A stretch of 64,000 nucleotides of DNA from Glutamicibacter ardleyensis (GCF_014644555.1 NZ_BMKX01000005.1:159313-223312), one strand, 5' to 3'. Counted from the first letter of the stretch, positions 9,611 to 19,094 are shown. Made by a program: numbers and translations. The notes: a model not told the origin generated them from the letters alone.

Positions 9611-9634
9611 CGACCGGGTTTTTGAACTCGGTCG
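9611..9634 (+). other. Perfect 10-bp hairpin between hisE and hisG
   Basis: CGACCGGGTT (9611-9620) and AACTCGGTCG (9625-9634) can form a 10-bp stem, with one G-U pair, closed by the four-base loop TTTG. No run of T follows, so it is not a classical terminator. It lies 14 bases after the hisE stop inside a 136-bp gap. It could stabilise mRNA, mark a processing site or bind a protein. Confidence 0.5.
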
Positions 9635-9732
9635 TAGGCATCGCCCGGCGGCAGTAACAACGGCCAATTAATCCCTTGGCGCTTGTTTTTGGCATCTCGC
9701 CGCAGCGCCACACTCATGAAACGAGTAAATAA

Positions 9733-10581
9733 ATGCTACGCGTAGCCCTGCCCAACAAAGGCGCACTGTCCGAAATCGCTTCCACCATGTTCAAGGAAGC
9801 CGGTTACCTCCAGCGACGCGACACCCGCGAACTGGTGCTCGTTGATGAGGATAATCAGGTTGAGTTTTTCTACCTGCGCCCCCGCGACATCGCCGTTTAT
9901 GTCGGCCGCGGCATCCTAGACATTGGAATCACCGGTCGCGATCTATATCTAGACGCCGATGTAGACGACGATGTGGAGGAGCAGCTCTCGCTCGGAATCG
10001 GCAAATCGGCCTTCCGCTTTGCCGCCCCGGTGGGCGCCTTCAATTCCATTGAGGAACTTAACGGCAAGCGTATCGCCACCAGCTACGACATTCTGCTCGA
10101 TCACTTCCTGAAGAAGAACGGTATTAACGCCAGCGTGGTCCGCCTGGATGGTGCCGTGGAATCCTCGGTACGCCTTGGCGTAGCCGACGCCATCGCCGAT
10201 GTTGTCGAAACCGGCAACACCATCAAGGCTGCCGGGATGGAGATCTTTGGCGACGTGCTTCTCCAGTCCGAAGCCGTGCTCATCGGCCGAGTCGGACACA
10301 AGCCAGCCGGCCTTGACGTGCTGATTCGCCGCCTCTCTGGTGTGCTTGTTGCACGCCAGTACGTGATGCTGGACTACGACATTCGTCGCACACAGGTCGA
10401 AGAGGCTTGCGCGCTGACCCCTGGCTTAGAGTCGCCTACGGTCTCTGACCTAGCGAACTCCGACTGGTGCGCGGTGCGCGCGATGGTCAAAAAATCGCAG
10501 ACCAATAACATCATGGACGAGCTGTACGACGTCGGCGCCCGCGCGATTCTGGTCAGCCAGATCCACGCCTGCCGCATCTAG
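9733..10581 (+). CDS. hisG: ATP phosphoribosyltransferase (long form)
   Basis: First, rate-limiting step of histidine synthesis: joins ATP and PRPP. The 282-residue length marks the long, histidine-regulated form with a C-terminal ACT-like domain (about 210-280), so it needs no HisZ partner. N-terminal MLRVALPNKGALSE and the PRPP-binding segment ADAIADVVETGNTIKAAG near residue 155 are clear. The bases before the ATG, ACGAGTAAATAA, are a poor ribosome-binding site. A stable hairpin precedes the gene in the gap after hisE. Confidence 0.95.
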   Translation: MLRVALPNKGALSEIASTMFKEAGYLQRRDTRELVLVDEDNQVEFFYLRPRDIAVYVGRGILDIGITGRDLYLDADVDDDVEEQLSLGIGKSAFRFAAPVGAFNSIEELNGKRIATSYDILLDHFLKKNGINASVVRLDGAVESSVRLGVADAIADVVETGNTIKAAGMEIFGDVLLQSEAVLIGRVGHKPAGLDVLIRRLSGVLVARQYVMLDYDIRRTQVEEACALTPGLESPTVSDLANSDWCAVRAMVKKSQTNNIMDELYDVGARAILVSQIHACRI

Positions 10582-10607
10582 TCACGCCAACTTAGGAGAA
10601 ACAGCTC

Positions 10608-11378
10608 ATGACCGTAGCAATCCGTGTCATTCCCTGCCTAGACGTTGACGCCGGCCGGGTAGTTAAAGGCATCAATTTTGAGGGCCTGCGTGACGCCGGT
10701 GACCCGGTGGAACTCGCCCGTCGATACAACCTGGCCGGAGCCGACGAACTAACATTCCTCGACGTCACCGCATCCAGCTCCGATCGCGAAACAACTTTTG
10801 AAGTTGTACGACATACTGCGGAAGAAGTTTTCATTCCGTTGACCGTTGGCGGGGGAGTACGCGCCGCAGAAGATGTAGATCGTCTGCTGCGCAACGGTGC
10901 CGATAAGGCCTCGATCAACACCGCCGCAGTGGCTCGCCCTGAGGTCATCAACGAAATTACCGAACGTTTCGGTTCGCAGGTATTGGTTCTGTCGCTCGAT
11001 GCACGTCGTACCGATGATCCAAACATCGCTTCCGGCTACGAGGTCACCACTCATGGTGGCCGCAAAGGCACCGGTATGTGCGCGGTGGCTTGGGCCAAAG
11101 ATGCGGCAGAGCGCGGCGTGGGTGAGATTTTGTTGAACTCGATCGATGCCGATGGGACCAAGGACGGGTTCGATCTGGAAATGATTCGTGCCGTGCGTGC
11201 CGCGGTGAAAGTTCCACTGATCGCTTCCGGCGGCGCGGGTAAGCCCGAAGACTTCCCGCCTGCGATCGAAGCTGGAGCGGACGCGGTATTGGCTGCCTCG
11301 ATCTTCCACTTCGGCCCAACCGACATGATCGCCAAGGTCAAGGATAAGATTCGCGAAGCCGGTTATCCGGTCCGCTAA
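10608..11378 (+). CDS. hisF: Imidazole glycerol phosphate synthase subunit HisF
   Basis: Cyclase subunit of the HisH-HisF complex: uses ammonia from HisH to form imidazole glycerol phosphate and AICAR. The 256-residue TIM barrel shows [15 protein letters not shown] (catalytic Asp), [16 protein letters not shown] and [14 protein letters not shown] good TTAGGAGAAAC ribosome-binding site precedes the ATG. hisH, its partner, is not in the window. A strong terminator follows directly. Confidence 0.96.
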   Translation: MTVAIRVIPCLDVDAGRVVKGINFEGLRDAGDPVELARRYNLAGADELTFLDVTASSSDRETTFEVVRHTAEEVFIPLTVGGGVRAAEDVDRLLRNGADKASINTAAVARPEVINEITERFGSQVLVLSLDARRTDDPNIASGYEVTTHGGRKGTGMCAVAWAKDAAERGVGEILLNSIDADGTKDGFDLEMIRAVRAAVKVPLIASGGAGKPEDFPPAIEAGADAVLAASIFHFGPTDMIAKVKDKIREAGYPVR

Positions 11379-11392
11379 TAGGTGCTTCTTAG

Positions 11393-11428
11393 ATGGGTCA
11401 GTTCTCCGTGAACTGGCCCATTTTTTAT
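11393..11428 (+). terminator. Terminator after hisF
   Basis: ATGGGTCAGTTC and GAACTGGCCCAT form a 12-bp stem with a 5-base loop, followed by a T6 run. This is a strong intrinsic terminator for the hisE-hisG-hisF direction. Confidence 0.93.
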
Positions 11429-11455
11429 ACGTTGATCATTGTTGCTGTTGACCAA

Positions 11456-12352
11456 CTAGTCTCGTGCGATGAGTTCTTTCTTGGTTCTCCAGACATCGAT
11501 TTCAATTGGGTCGCTAGGCACCGCAGCTTGGCCTGGGATTGACTGCCAGGGGCCGCCATCAACACTAAATTCGCCTCGGAACAATGTCGTGAGACCGACA
11601 CTGTAAGTGCCGGTTTCCTTGTAGGAATGGCTTGTTGGTGTCTCGTCGCGGAGCGTATGGTTTGGAGCCGGCTCACCGGGGAAATCTAGATTCCTCGTAG
11701 TCCCATCGCCGTACTGCCAATTCCACCCGTCAGGAATTGCTTTCACTCTTACTGGTTCACCATTCATACTTATATTGAAATTTTGGCGCACAGCATCGGC
11801 CCAGAAATGTGAGTTTCCATTGCGAAGAGAGAACTTTTCGGGATCACTTTTAACCTTGGAAGCTAGAATCGGTAAACTTCGAAATTTCGAAGGACTGATT
11901 ATGACTTGTTCTTGGCGCAACTCAGCGTCGGGAATATTTGGCGGGGTTTCCTCTCCCGGACAGAGCCCGTGGGTGATTATCTGTTCACCTTTTCGCGGCC
12001 CTTCTATGAAACGAATGATACGCGTGTATGGAGAAGAGCCGTCTTCGCACAAAATAGCGTCAGGGTTTTGGTGACACCCACGCATATGCTCAATGCCAAC
12101 AGAGCAGGGGTTGAGATATTGGATTTCGTACAGCGGTTTTGGTGGATTTTTATCTCGCTTACGTTCATCATTATTGTCGTTGTAAAAACGATCCTTCTCA
12201 GGGAGAGTCTCGCGACATTCTCTCTTTTTTGTTTCTCCATGGTCCTCTATGAATTCAATTACTTCCTTACAATCACTGAGAGCGAGGTCTTGCTGGAATC
12301 CAGTGAAGTACGGTGTGGTAACCATTGCCATTAAGAGCAGGACTTTTAGCAT
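11456..12352 (-). CDS. Secreted protein with a PKD-like domain
   Basis: Unrecognised 298-residue protein with a short hydrophobic N-terminus (LKVLLLMAMVTT) that probably acts as a signal peptide. Around residues 208-262 it shows WNWQYGDGTTRN and, after a spacer, HSYKETGTYSVGLTTLF, the typical pattern of a PKD beta-sandwich. Six Cys residues lie between about 28 and 130 and could form disulfides outside the cell. It begins 6 bases after the stop of the DUF6318 lipoprotein gene, so the two are probably cotranscribed. Base composition is AT-richer than in the flanking his and trp genes, which suggests later acquisition. Surface or cell-wall association is inferred; no enzyme motif is seen. Confidence 0.7.
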   Translation of the reverse strand: MLKVLLLMAMVTTPYFTGFQQDLALSDCKEVIEFIEDHGETKKRECRETLPEKDRFYNDNNDERKRDKNPPKPLYEIQYLNPCSVGIEHMRGCHQNPDAILCEDGSSPYTRIIRFIEGPRKGEQIITHGLCPGEETPPNIPDAELRQEQVIISPSKFRSLPILASKVKSDPEKFSLRNGNSHFWADAVRQNFNISMNGEPVRVKAIPDGWNWQYGDGTTRNLDFPGEPAPNHTLRDETPTSHSYKETGTYSVGLTTLFRGEFSVDGGPWQSIPGQAAVPSDPIEIDVWRTKKELIARD

Positions 12353-12358
12353 TGGAGA

Positions 12359-12991
12359 TCACTTCGAAAAATCTACTTGAGACATCATCCAAGCTTTATC
12401 CCACTGGAGAGTCGCGATCCCCAAAGCTTCCTTTTTCCTTGCAGGGCTGTTAGCAACTTCTAGCGTAGGCGCTGAATAAACTGCTACTTCGTCTGTTCTC
12501 GTACCGAACTCGACTAGGGCCTCATCATCAGAGGTTAGCTTTACCCCGTAAACATTGGTTCGGTACTCTCCATCAACTTGCCAGTATTTCTTTTTTGCGT
12601 GGCTCTGGATTGGATCGATAAAGTTATCGCCGCATATACGACAAGTCCGGTTCGTAATCGCGATCAAATCGTCGACTGAGTAGGTTTCCAACGAGTAGTT
12701 CATCACGTCAAAGTAGTACTTGACGAAAGCGATTGCGCCTTCCTCATTGTGTTCCTTAGCAAGCTTTGGCATTTCAGGCTTTGGAACATTCTTTGCGGGA
12801 CCTTTAGCCGTCGCAGGCTGATACTTGGGCTTCGTCGGAGATGGCGATGGTGTCGGCGAGGGGGATTGTTCAACCGAGGGTGAAACCGATTCTGGAGGCT
12901 GCGGTGGAGAAGCGCCACCGGTGCAGGCAGTAACCGTCAACGCACAGGCCAAAAGGATCGATTGTGCCATTGCATTTTTCCGAGTGTTCAT
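12359..12991 (-). CDS. DUF6318-type lipoprotein
   Basis: A 210-residue predicted lipoprotein. The signal peptide ends in a lipobox (LTVTAC, Cys near residue 23) followed by a Pro/Ser/Thr-rich linker (SPSPTPSPSPTKPK) expected outside the membrane. The C-terminal ~140 residues form a globular domain with NRTCRICGDNF (a CxxC pair) and the chain end WMMSQVDF, matching what I know of the DUF6318 family of Micrococcales. Function of the family is unknown. A GGAGAG ribosome-binding site precedes the ATG. It is the first gene of a two-gene unit with the PKD-like protein. Confidence 0.72.
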   Translation of the reverse strand: MNTRKNAMAQSILLACALTVTACTGGASPPQPPESVSPSVEQSPSPTPSPSPTKPKYQPATAKGPAKNVPKPEMPKLAKEHNEEGAIAFVKYYFDVMNYSLETYSVDDLIAITNRTCRICGDNFIDPIQSHAKKKYWQVDGEYRTNVYGVKLTSDDEALVEFGTRTDEVAVYSAPTLEVANSPARKKEALGIATLQWDKAWMMSQVDFSK

Positions 12992-13125
12992 CAGAACTCT
13001 CCGAGCATGTCGAGGATAGCGTGTGAGCGTTAGCCTAGACCCATTGCGCGGCTATTGGGAGAGTTAAACCGAAACCTGTGGATAGCGAAAGTTAGACCTT
13101 CGGCTAGGGAAAGTGCCCATCGGAG

Positions 13126-13767
13126 TTAAAGCGAAGGGTGATATCCGCGGATAATTTGCAACGCGCTCTCGCCAGCTTCGAAGGTGACTAGGGCTTCCGA
13201 GGTGCGACCGGAGGCATACATGGTCAACTCGGTCACCGGACCATTGACCGAAACCGCGTTAGGCGCTTTCTTCGCCACATGACGCTGTCCATCAGGGCGG
13301 CAAAGAATGATTCCGACCGGAGCCTTGCGGAAAAAGTAACGCGAGGTTTTGAGCAGTGACTGCCACAACAGCTCGGTGTATTCCTTGTCCAGTACGCGCG
13401 GGGCCCACTGACTGCGTGCGCGTCGAACATCTTCGGTGTGAATGAAAAACTCGTTCAGGTTCAGCGCCTTATCAAGTTTCTCGAATGCGAACGGAGAATA
13501 ACTTTTGGGCCCAGAACGGAAACGTCGCACCAGAGCAGCGTAGCGTTCGGGGGTTTGCGATTCATCGGCGATCTCTTGCAGGCGCGCTTCAAGTTTCGAA
13601 GCAACGGGCTTGAGCACAACGCCAGCGCTGAGCAATGAATTTTCGCGGAGAACGAGGTGCGCGGCGAGGTGCCGAGTCTGCCAACCGGCGCACAGGGTAT
13701 CGGCGGTGGGGCCTGCTGCGAGCAGGGTCTCGGCCAACGCTAAACGGGAAGCTTGAACTAGGTGCAT
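13126..13767 (-). CDS. TIGR03085-type DinB-fold metal-binding protein
   Basis: A 213-residue protein of the mycothiol-dependent maleylpyruvate isomerase/DinB superfamily, four-helix-bundle type. The family-like parts are [20 protein letters not shown] followed by AAHLVLRE, the GPKSYSPF segment, and [14 protein letters not shown], which hold the His residues expected to bind a metal. I choose ATG 13767 over the upstream GTG at 13785 because a TAGTTT -10 box lies 8 nt before it. Substrate unknown; mycothiol-related chemistry is a possibility from the fold. It lies between hisF and hisI, a placement also known in related actinobacteria. Confidence 0.75.
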   Translation of the reverse strand: MHLVQASRLALAETLLAAGPTADTLCAGWQTRHLAAHLVLRENSLLSAGVVLKPVASKLEARLQEIADESQTPERYAALVRRFRSGPKSYSPFAFEKLDKALNLNEFFIHTEDVRRARSQWAPRVLDKEYTELLWQSLLKTSRYFFRKAPVGIILCRPDGQRHVAKKAPNAVSVNGPVTELTMYASGRTSEALVTFEAGESALQIIRGYHPSL

Positions 13768-13888
13768 CACCTCTGAAACTAGCACGTGCAGCAGGTTCTT
13801 GCGCGTTCTATACGGCGGGTGTCGCCCAACGGTTAACTTTGGCTTCTAGCGGTGCGTCATGCTCGGGCACATGGTCGGTGAAACCCAG

Positions 13889-13894
13889 TATGCT
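13889..13894 (+). promoter_or_regulatory. -10 box of hisI, predicted leaderless
   Basis: TATGCT lies 7 nt before ATG 13902. The AAAGGGG directly touching the ATG is too close to work as a ribosome-binding site, so a leaderless message is more likely. The box includes the alternative ATG at 13890, which argues against that start. Confidence 0.55.
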
Positions 13895-13901
13895 AAAGGG
13901 G

Positions 13902-14303
13902 ATGTCTACTTCGCATAGTGGCTCGAATTCGAGCTCTGAAACAGAAAAACTTGACCCGCAGATCGCGCAAAAATTAAAGCGCGATGCCAATGGGCTCTTC
14001 GCCGCGATCGTGCAGCAGCATGATACCGGGATGGTGCTCATGCTTGGCTGGATGGACGACGAGGCATTGCGCCGCACCCTCTCTAGCGGCCGCGTCACCT
14101 TCTACTCGCGCTCGCGGCAGGAATATTGGCGCAAGGGCGATACCTCCGGGCACGCGCAGTATCTGAAGTCTGCCGCGCTGGATTGTGATGGCGACGCGCT
14201 GCTGCTCACGGTTGATCAGGTGGGAGCCGCTTGCCATACGGGCACACAATCCTGCTTCACCGATCGTGAGCTGCCAGCCACCATCGGCCACCGCCCGAGC
14301 TAG
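13902..14303 (+). CDS. hisI: Phosphoribosyl-AMP cyclohydrolase
   Basis: Third step of histidine synthesis: opens the adenine ring of phosphoribosyl-AMP; zinc and magnesium dependent. The 133-residue protein has [48 protein letters not shown] and [12 protein letters not shown], giving the three Cys zinc ligands and the Asp cluster. It is monofunctional, with no HisE domain fused. The start at 13902 is supported by the -10 box spacing; the open frame further upstream overlaps the divergent TIGR03085-type gene. Confidence 0.94.
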   Translation: MSTSHSGSNSSSETEKLDPQIAQKLKRDANGLFAAIVQQHDTGMVLMLGWMDDEALRRTLSSGRVTFYSRSRQEYWRKGDTSGHAQYLKSAALDCDGDALLLTVDQVGAACHTGTQSCFTDRELPATIGHRPS

Positions 14304-14380
14304 TTCTGCGCCGGTAGTACGGTCGCGCCCGGGCCGATTTCGGGCAGCATCACCAGGTTTAAGCGTTGAAAAGAAGTTGA

Positions 14381-15943
14381 ATGAAAACCCTAGGCAAGAT
14401 TTCCCCGTCCCGCGAAGCCTTTTTGGCCATGGCACCTACCCGCCGCGTCATCCCGGTCACCATTTCGGTGCTGGCGGATTCGCTGACCCCGATCGGTTTA
14501 TACCGTTCCTTGGCCGGCGGACGCCCGGGCACCTTCTTGATGGAGTCTGCCGCCCCCGGTGGGGTGTGGAGCCGCTACTCCTTCGTGGGGGTGAACTCTC
14601 CGGCGACGCTCAGCACCCGCGGCGGCGAAGCGTATTGGCAGGGGCACGTGCCCGAGGGGTTGCCCACCGGCGGGGTGAGTGTCGAGGTTTTGCGCGACAC
14701 CGTGCGCGCGCTACACACCGAACCGATCCCGGGGATGCCGCCCTTGACCGGCGGCATGGTCGGCTTCATCGGCTGGGAATGCGTCCGGCACTGGGAGCAT
14801 CTGCCCAATCCGCCGATCGATGACCTGAACATCCCGGAACTGAGCATGAACCTGGTCGCCGATATGGCCGCCCACGATGCGACCGAGGGGACCGTGACGC
14901 TGATTGCCAACGCGATCAACTTTGACGGCAGCGCGCAACGTGTGGAGCAGGCCTATGACGGTGCTGTGGCTCGGCTTCAGGTGATGCTCGATCAGCTGGG
15001 CAGCCCACTAGAAACGACCGCCACCATCTTGCAGGGTACCGATGTGCCCCGCGAAAAATTGATGGAAGAGGTCACTCATTCCTGGGCGGAAAACGAGTAC
15101 CTGGACGCGCTCGCCAAATCAAAAGAGGCGATCGTGGATGGGGAAGTCTTCCAGATCGTCGTTTCGCGGCGCTTTGAACTTCAGACGCAGGCCGATGCGT
15201 TGGACGTCTACCGGGTGTTGCGGGCGACGAACCCGAGCCCGTACATGTACCTGTTTAACTTTGAAAACGAGGATGGCGAGGCGTTCCAGATCGTCGGTTC
15301 ATCCCCGGAAGCGCTGGTCACGGTCAACGACTCCCACGTGGTCACGCACCCGATCGCCGGATCCCGGCCACGCGGGGCAAACTACGAGGAAGACCAGCTG
15401 TATGAAAAGTCTTTGCTGGCCGATGAGAAGGAACGCGCCGAGCACCTGATGCTGGTGGATCTCTCACGCAATGACCTGTCCCGTGTCTGCCAGGCCGGCA
15501 CCGTGGAGGTCACCCAGTTTATGGAGGTCGAACGCTTCAGCCACATCATGCACCTGGTCTCCAATGTGGTCGGTAAGGCGCGTGCGGACGTCGACGCCTA
15601 CGACGTGCTCGCCTCCACCTTCCCAGCCGGCACCCTGTCCGGGGCTCCCAAACCACGCGCCCTGCAGCTGCTCGATCAGTACGAGCCGTACCGCCGGGGG
15701 GTGTACGGTGGCGTGGTGGGTTATCTGGACTTCGCCGGCGACATGGATATGGCCATCGCGATCCGTTCCGCATTGCTCAAAGACGGCCGCGCCTATGTGC
15801 AGGCCGGAGGCGGCATCGTGAACGATTCGAATTTCGCCGATGAGGCGCTAGAAACCGTGAATAAGGCCGCGGCTCCGCTGCGTGCGGTATATGCCGCCGC
15901 GACGATGCGCCAAGCCCAAACCGAAATTGGTGAAAGCAAGTGA
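14381..15943 (+). CDS. trpE: Anthranilate synthase component I
   Basis: First committed step of tryptophan synthesis: chorismate plus ammonia or glutamine to anthranilate. The 520 residues include an N-terminal regulatory part with FLMESA near residue 50, the region equivalent to the LLES feedback site, and the chorismate-binding catalytic domain with PSPYMYLF, GSSPEALV, HPIAGSRPRG, DLSRNDLSRVC, GTLSGAPKPRA and YGGVVGYLDF. The glutaminase partner TrpG is not in the window. No Trp-rich leader peptide or attenuator is seen in the 77 bases before it. It overlaps the next gene by four bases. Confidence 0.96.
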   Translation: MKTLGKISPSREAFLAMAPTRRVIPVTISVLADSLTPIGLYRSLAGGRPGTFLMESAAPGGVWSRYSFVGVNSPATLSTRGGEAYWQGHVPEGLPTGGVSVEVLRDTVRALHTEPIPGMPPLTGGMVGFIGWECVRHWEHLPNPPIDDLNIPELSMNLVADMAAHDATEGTVTLIANAINFDGSAQRVEQAYDGAVARLQVMLDQLGSPLETTATILQGTDVPREKLMEEVTHSWAENEYLDALAKSKEAIVDGEVFQIVVSRRFELQTQADALDVYRVLRATNPSPYMYLFNFENEDGEAFQIVGSSPEALVTVNDSHVVTHPIAGSRPRGANYEEDQLYEKSLLADEKERAEHLMLVDLSRNDLSRVCQAGTVEVTQFMEVERFSHIMHLVSNVVGKARADVDAYDVLASTFPAGTLSGAPKPRALQLLDQYEPYRRGVYGGVVGYLDFAGDMDMAIAIRSALLKDGRAYVQAGGGIVNDSNFADEALETVNKAAAPLRAVYAAATMRQAQTEIGESK

Positions 15944-16527
15944 ACAAACACCTATCTGCCCGCAATACCGCGCTGCTTGGAATGCTCGGTGCGTTGCTGG
16001 GCCTCTGGACCGCGACGCGCACCTGGATTACCGTCGACGTGGAATCGGGTACCGTGCAGGTCCCGCAAATTATCGTTGCTGGGTCCACCGCCGCAGCCTC
16101 GGTCACCGCCGTCTGTGTGGCGGTGCTGGCCGGAGCGCTGGCGCTGCTGATCGCCGGAAAGATCGCCCGCTATGTCATCGGGGTCATCACCGTGCTGGCC
16201 GGTGCCTCGGTGATCACCTCCGGAATCAGCGCCTTGGCTAACCCGCAGGCGGCGGCGGCCAGTGCCGTGGCCGAGGCCACCGGGCTGACCACTAGCGCCG
16301 GAGAATATGCGGTGTCCGTGTGGCCCACGATCACCGTGCTGGCCGGGGTGATCATCGTGCTCCAAGGCCTGCTAGTACTGGTGATCAGCGGGCGCTGGAA
16401 GAAGAGCTCGAAGTACGACCGGAAGGTCAGTACCGCCGGGCAGCCGCCGGCGGATGCACAATCGCGTGGCATTTCCGATTGGGAGCAGTTGTCCAAGGGG
16501 GAGGACCCCACCACTGGCGAACGCTAA
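15940..16527 (+). CDS. Tryptophan-operon-associated membrane protein
   Basis: A 195-residue protein starting at a GTG that overlaps the trpE stop (GTGA). Four hydrophobic segments at about 10-27, 45-68, 72-95 and 125-150 are followed by a charged cytoplasmic tail. Position and topology match the Trp_oprn_chp family found between trpE and trpC in many actinobacteria. Its role is unknown; a link to tryptophan synthesis or transport is suggested only by the conserved placement. Confidence 0.8.
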   Translation: MNKHLSARNTALLGMLGALLGLWTATRTWITVDVESGTVQVPQIIVAGSTAAASVTAVCVAVLAGALALLIAGKIARYVIGVITVLAGASVITSGISALANPQAAAASAVAEATGLTTSAGEYAVSVWPTITVLAGVIIVLQGLLVLVISGRWKKSSKYDRKVSTAGQPPADAQSRGISDWEQLSKGEDPTTGER

Positions 16528-16674
16528 GTGATGCCCAACACCTGCTTGAAATGAAGCGCCGTGGAATAGGCCAACTGCGCGGGCAAGTGGCAGAATAGTA
16601 TTCGAAGACCAAAGCGCTGACCGTCTCACGCGGACGGAGCGCACCCCCAGAAGAGTAAAGGGACACATCTAGTT

Positions 16675-16923
16675 ATGTCGCAAAACACCGAGATTGATCC
16701 GGTCTACACCGAAGAAATCGGCCACGGCAACTCGATCGCAGCCTGGGCCTGCGTCGGCATTATGACCATCGGCTTCATCATCGGCGGGATCGCTTTCGCT
16801 TTCCACAACGCCACTGTGGTGTACGCGAGCATCGGCGTCGTAGTGCTCGGCTTGATCGTCGGCTGGATCATGAAGAAGGCCGGTTTTGGTGTGGGCGGTT
16901 CGCGCAGCGGAGCAGCACACTAA
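16675..16923 (+). CDS. HGxxPAAW-family small membrane protein, variant motif
   Basis: An 82-residue protein with two hydrophobic helices (about 22-42 and 46-64). Just before the first helix it carries GHGNSIAAW, which matches the HGxxPAAW motif of an actinobacterial trp-cluster family except that the Pro is replaced by Ile. Its TAA stop is separated by a single base from the TTG start of trpC, so translation of trpC is probably coupled to it. A TAGTAT that could be a -10 box lies at 16596-16601. Function unknown. Confidence 0.78.
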   Translation: MSQNTEIDPVYTEEIGHGNSIAAWACVGIMTIGFIIGGIAFAFHNATVVYASIGVVVLGLIVGWIMKKAGFGVGGSRSGAAH

Positions 16924-16924
16924 A

Positions 16925-17749
16925 TTGAGCGTACTTGATGACATCATCGCGGGCGTCCGGGAAGACCTGGGCGCCCGTCGCGCCATCCTGAGTCTGGACT
17001 CGGTCAAAGCCGCGGCGCAGGACACCCCGGCAGCACTCGATGCCTACGCTGCGCTCGGTGGACACACCGAGCCAGGCGCACGAGACACCACCTTAAAGGT
17101 GATCTCCGAGGTGAAACGCAAGTCCCCTTCCAAGGGCGCGCTCGCGCAGATCCCGGAACCAGCGGTGCTTGCCGCGGCCTACCAGGCCGGCGGTGCGTCG
17201 GTCATTTCGGTATTGACCGAAGCCCGGCGTTTTGGCGGTTCGTTGGCCGATCTGGACGCGGTGCGCGCAGCGGTGCAAATTCCGGTGCTGCGCAAGGACT
17301 TCACGGTCGATGAGTACCAGATTTTCGAGGCCCGCGCCCACGGTGCGGACCTGATATTGCTAATTGTTGCGGCCCTAGATGATGAAACCTTGGCCAGTTT
17401 CCTACAATTAACTCACCAGCTAGGCATGAATGCCCTGGTGGAGACGCATACCGAAGAAGAAATCGCCCGGGCCGTGAAGGCCGGAGCGAAAATTATCGGT
17501 GTGAACGTGCGCAATTTGAAAACGCTCGAAGTGAACGTAGACACCTTCGCACAGCTGGCTCCACTGTTGCCGCTCGACGCGGTGATCATCGCCGAATCCG
17601 GTGTGGAATCGGTGGCACAGGTGCAAACCTATGCGGCGGCCGGCGCCGACGGTGTTCTGGTAGGCGAGGCGTTGGTGAAACACGCTGACCCGCAGGCTAC
17701 CGTTGCCCAGTTCATCGCCGCCGGGACAGCTGCCAAGCCGGCACGCTAA
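16925..17749 (+). CDS. trpC: Indole-3-glycerol phosphate synthase
   Basis: Forms indole-3-glycerol phosphate from the anthranilate-derived ribulotide. The 274-residue TIM barrel shows [15 protein letters not shown] (catalytic Lys), [54 protein letters not shown] and VLVGEALV. I choose TTG 16925 as start because it gives [17 protein letters not shown], the family N-terminus, and lies one base after the preceding stop; earlier in-frame starts fall inside the upstream gene. Not fused to trpF or trpD. Confidence 0.94.
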   Translation: MSVLDDIIAGVREDLGARRAILSLDSVKAAAQDTPAALDAYAALGGHTEPGARDTTLKVISEVKRKSPSKGALAQIPEPAVLAAAYQAGGASVISVLTEARRFGGSLADLDAVRAAVQIPVLRKDFTVDEYQIFEARAHGADLILLIVAALDDETLASFLQLTHQLGMNALVETHTEEEIARAVKAGAKIIGVNVRNLKTLEVNVDTFAQLAPLLPLDAVIIAESGVESVAQVQTYAAAGADGVLVGEALVKHADPQATVAQFIAAGTAAKPAR

Positions 17750-17769
17750 CCACGGCGCATCCAGTTTTT

Positions 17770-17805
17770 GATGCCCCGCCAAGGAACGCTCCTTGGCAGG
17801 GCATC
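17770..17805 (+). other. Strong hairpin between trpC and trpB
   Basis: GATGCCCCGCCAAGGA (17770-17785) and TCCTTGGCAGGGCATC (17790-17805) form a 16-position stem with one C-A mismatch and a 4-base loop. No T run follows on either strand, so it is unlikely to be a complete terminator. It may slow or process the trp message and set the ratio of TrpC to TrpB. Confidence 0.6.
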
Positions 17806-17834
17806 GCCCAACATTTTCAAGAAAGAGGGAGTCG

Positions 17835-19094
17835 ATGAACGCATCGGATGACTCATTGAAACATGCAAGTGGACCCTACTTTGGCCAGTATGGGGGACGT
17901 TGGATGCCCGAATCCCTGATGGCTGCCATGGACGAGCTGACGCAGACCTTTGAGGATGCGAAGGCCGATCCAGCGTTCATTGAAGAGGTCAAAGAGCTGA
18001 ACCGGAACTACTCCGGACGCCCCTCACTGCTCACCGAGGCAAAGCGTTTCTCCGCGCAGGCCTGCGGCGGGGTGCGGATTTTCTTGAAGCGTGAAGACCT
18101 CAACCACACCGGCAGCCACAAGATCAACAACGTGCTCGGCCAAGCACTGCTGGCCAAGCGCATGGGTAAAACCCGGATCATCGCGGAAACCGGTGCCGGC
18201 CAGCACGGCGTAGCCTCGGCTACCGCAGCGGCCTTGATGGGGCTTGAATGTGTGGTCTACATGGGCGCAGAAGACACCCGCCGGCAGGCGTTGAACGTCG
18301 CGCGCATGCAGCTGCTCGGCGCCACCGTGATCCCGGTGACCGTAGGCTCCCAAACGCTAAAAGACGCGATCAACGAGGCGTTGCGCGACTGGGTCGCGAA
18401 CGTTGATAACACCCACTACCTATTAGGCACCGCTGCCGGCGGACACCCATTCCCCGCCATGGTGCGTTACTTCCACCAGGTCATCGGCGAAGAAGCCCGC
18501 GAACAGGTGCTCGCGCAGACCGGACGCCTGCCGGACGCCGTCACCGCCTGCATCGGCGGTGGCTCGAACGCCATTGGCATTTTCCACGGCTTCCTGGACG
18601 ACAAAGACGTTGAACTCTACGGCTACGAGGCCGGTGGCGACGGTGTGGATACCGACCGCCACGCCGCGACCATCACCCTGGGCAAGCCCGGCGTGCTGCA
18701 CGGCGCGAGGAGCTACCTGATGCAGGACGACGACGGCCAGACCATCGAATCACACTCGATTTCCGCCGGACTGGATTACCCCGGCGTTGGCCCGGAGCAT
18801 GCCTACCTGGCCGACATTGGCCGGGTGCACTACGAACCGGTCACCGATACCGAGGCGATGGACGCGTTTAAGATCCTGTGCCGCACCGAGGGTATTTTGC
18901 CGGCGATCGAGTCCGCTCACGCACTGGCCGGAACCATCCGTTTGGCCCAGCGCAAGCTCGCCGAGGGCGCAAAGCCCGAGGAAACGATCATCATCGCGAA
19001 CCTCTCGGGGCGCGGGGACAAGGATGTCTCCACCGCCGCGCAATGGTTCGGAATGCTCGAAGACGACGCAGCTAACACCCCGGAAGGCAACTAA
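17835..19094 (+). CDS. trpB: Tryptophan synthase beta chain
   Basis: PLP enzyme that joins indole and serine to give tryptophan, in complex with TrpA. The 419-residue protein begins near [16 protein letters not shown] and has the PLP lysine in [30 protein letters not shown], the phosphate-binding loop [10 protein letters not shown], and LSGRGDKD near the end. The ATG at 17835 is chosen because AGAGGGAG precedes it; the in-frame codon at 17793 falls within the intergenic hairpin. The trpA start follows directly after the stop. Confidence 0.96.
   Translation: MNASDDSLKHASGPYFGQYGGRWMPESLMAAMDELTQTFEDAKADPAFIEEVKELNRNYSGRPSLLTEAKRFSAQACGGVRIFLKREDLNHTGSHKINNVLGQALLAKRMGKTRIIAETGAGQHGVASATAAALMGLECVVYMGAEDTRRQALNVARMQLLGATVIPVTVGSQTLKDAINEALRDWVANVDNTHYLLGTAAGGHPFPAMVRYFHQVIGEEAREQVLAQTGRLPDAVTACIGGGSNAIGIFHGFLDDKDVELYGYEAGGDGVDTDRHAATITLGKPGVLHGARSYLMQDDDGQTIESHSISAGLDYPGVGPEHAYLADIGRVHYEPVTDTEAMDAFKILCRTEGILPAIESAHALAGTIRLAQRKLAEGAKPEETIIIANLSGRGDKDVSTAAQWFGMLEDDAANTPEGN

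Noticed and set aside
9597-9732. Intrinsic terminator between hisE and hisG
   Set aside because: The hairpin at 9611-9634 has no T run after it.
11906-12334. Plus-strand frame of 142 codons opposite the PKD-like gene
   Set aside because: The minus frame has a signal peptide, PKD pattern and operon spacing; the plus frame has none of these.
14304-14380. Tryptophan attenuator or leader peptide before trpE
   Set aside because: No short frame with Trp codons and no terminator/antiterminator pair is visible in the 77-bp gap.
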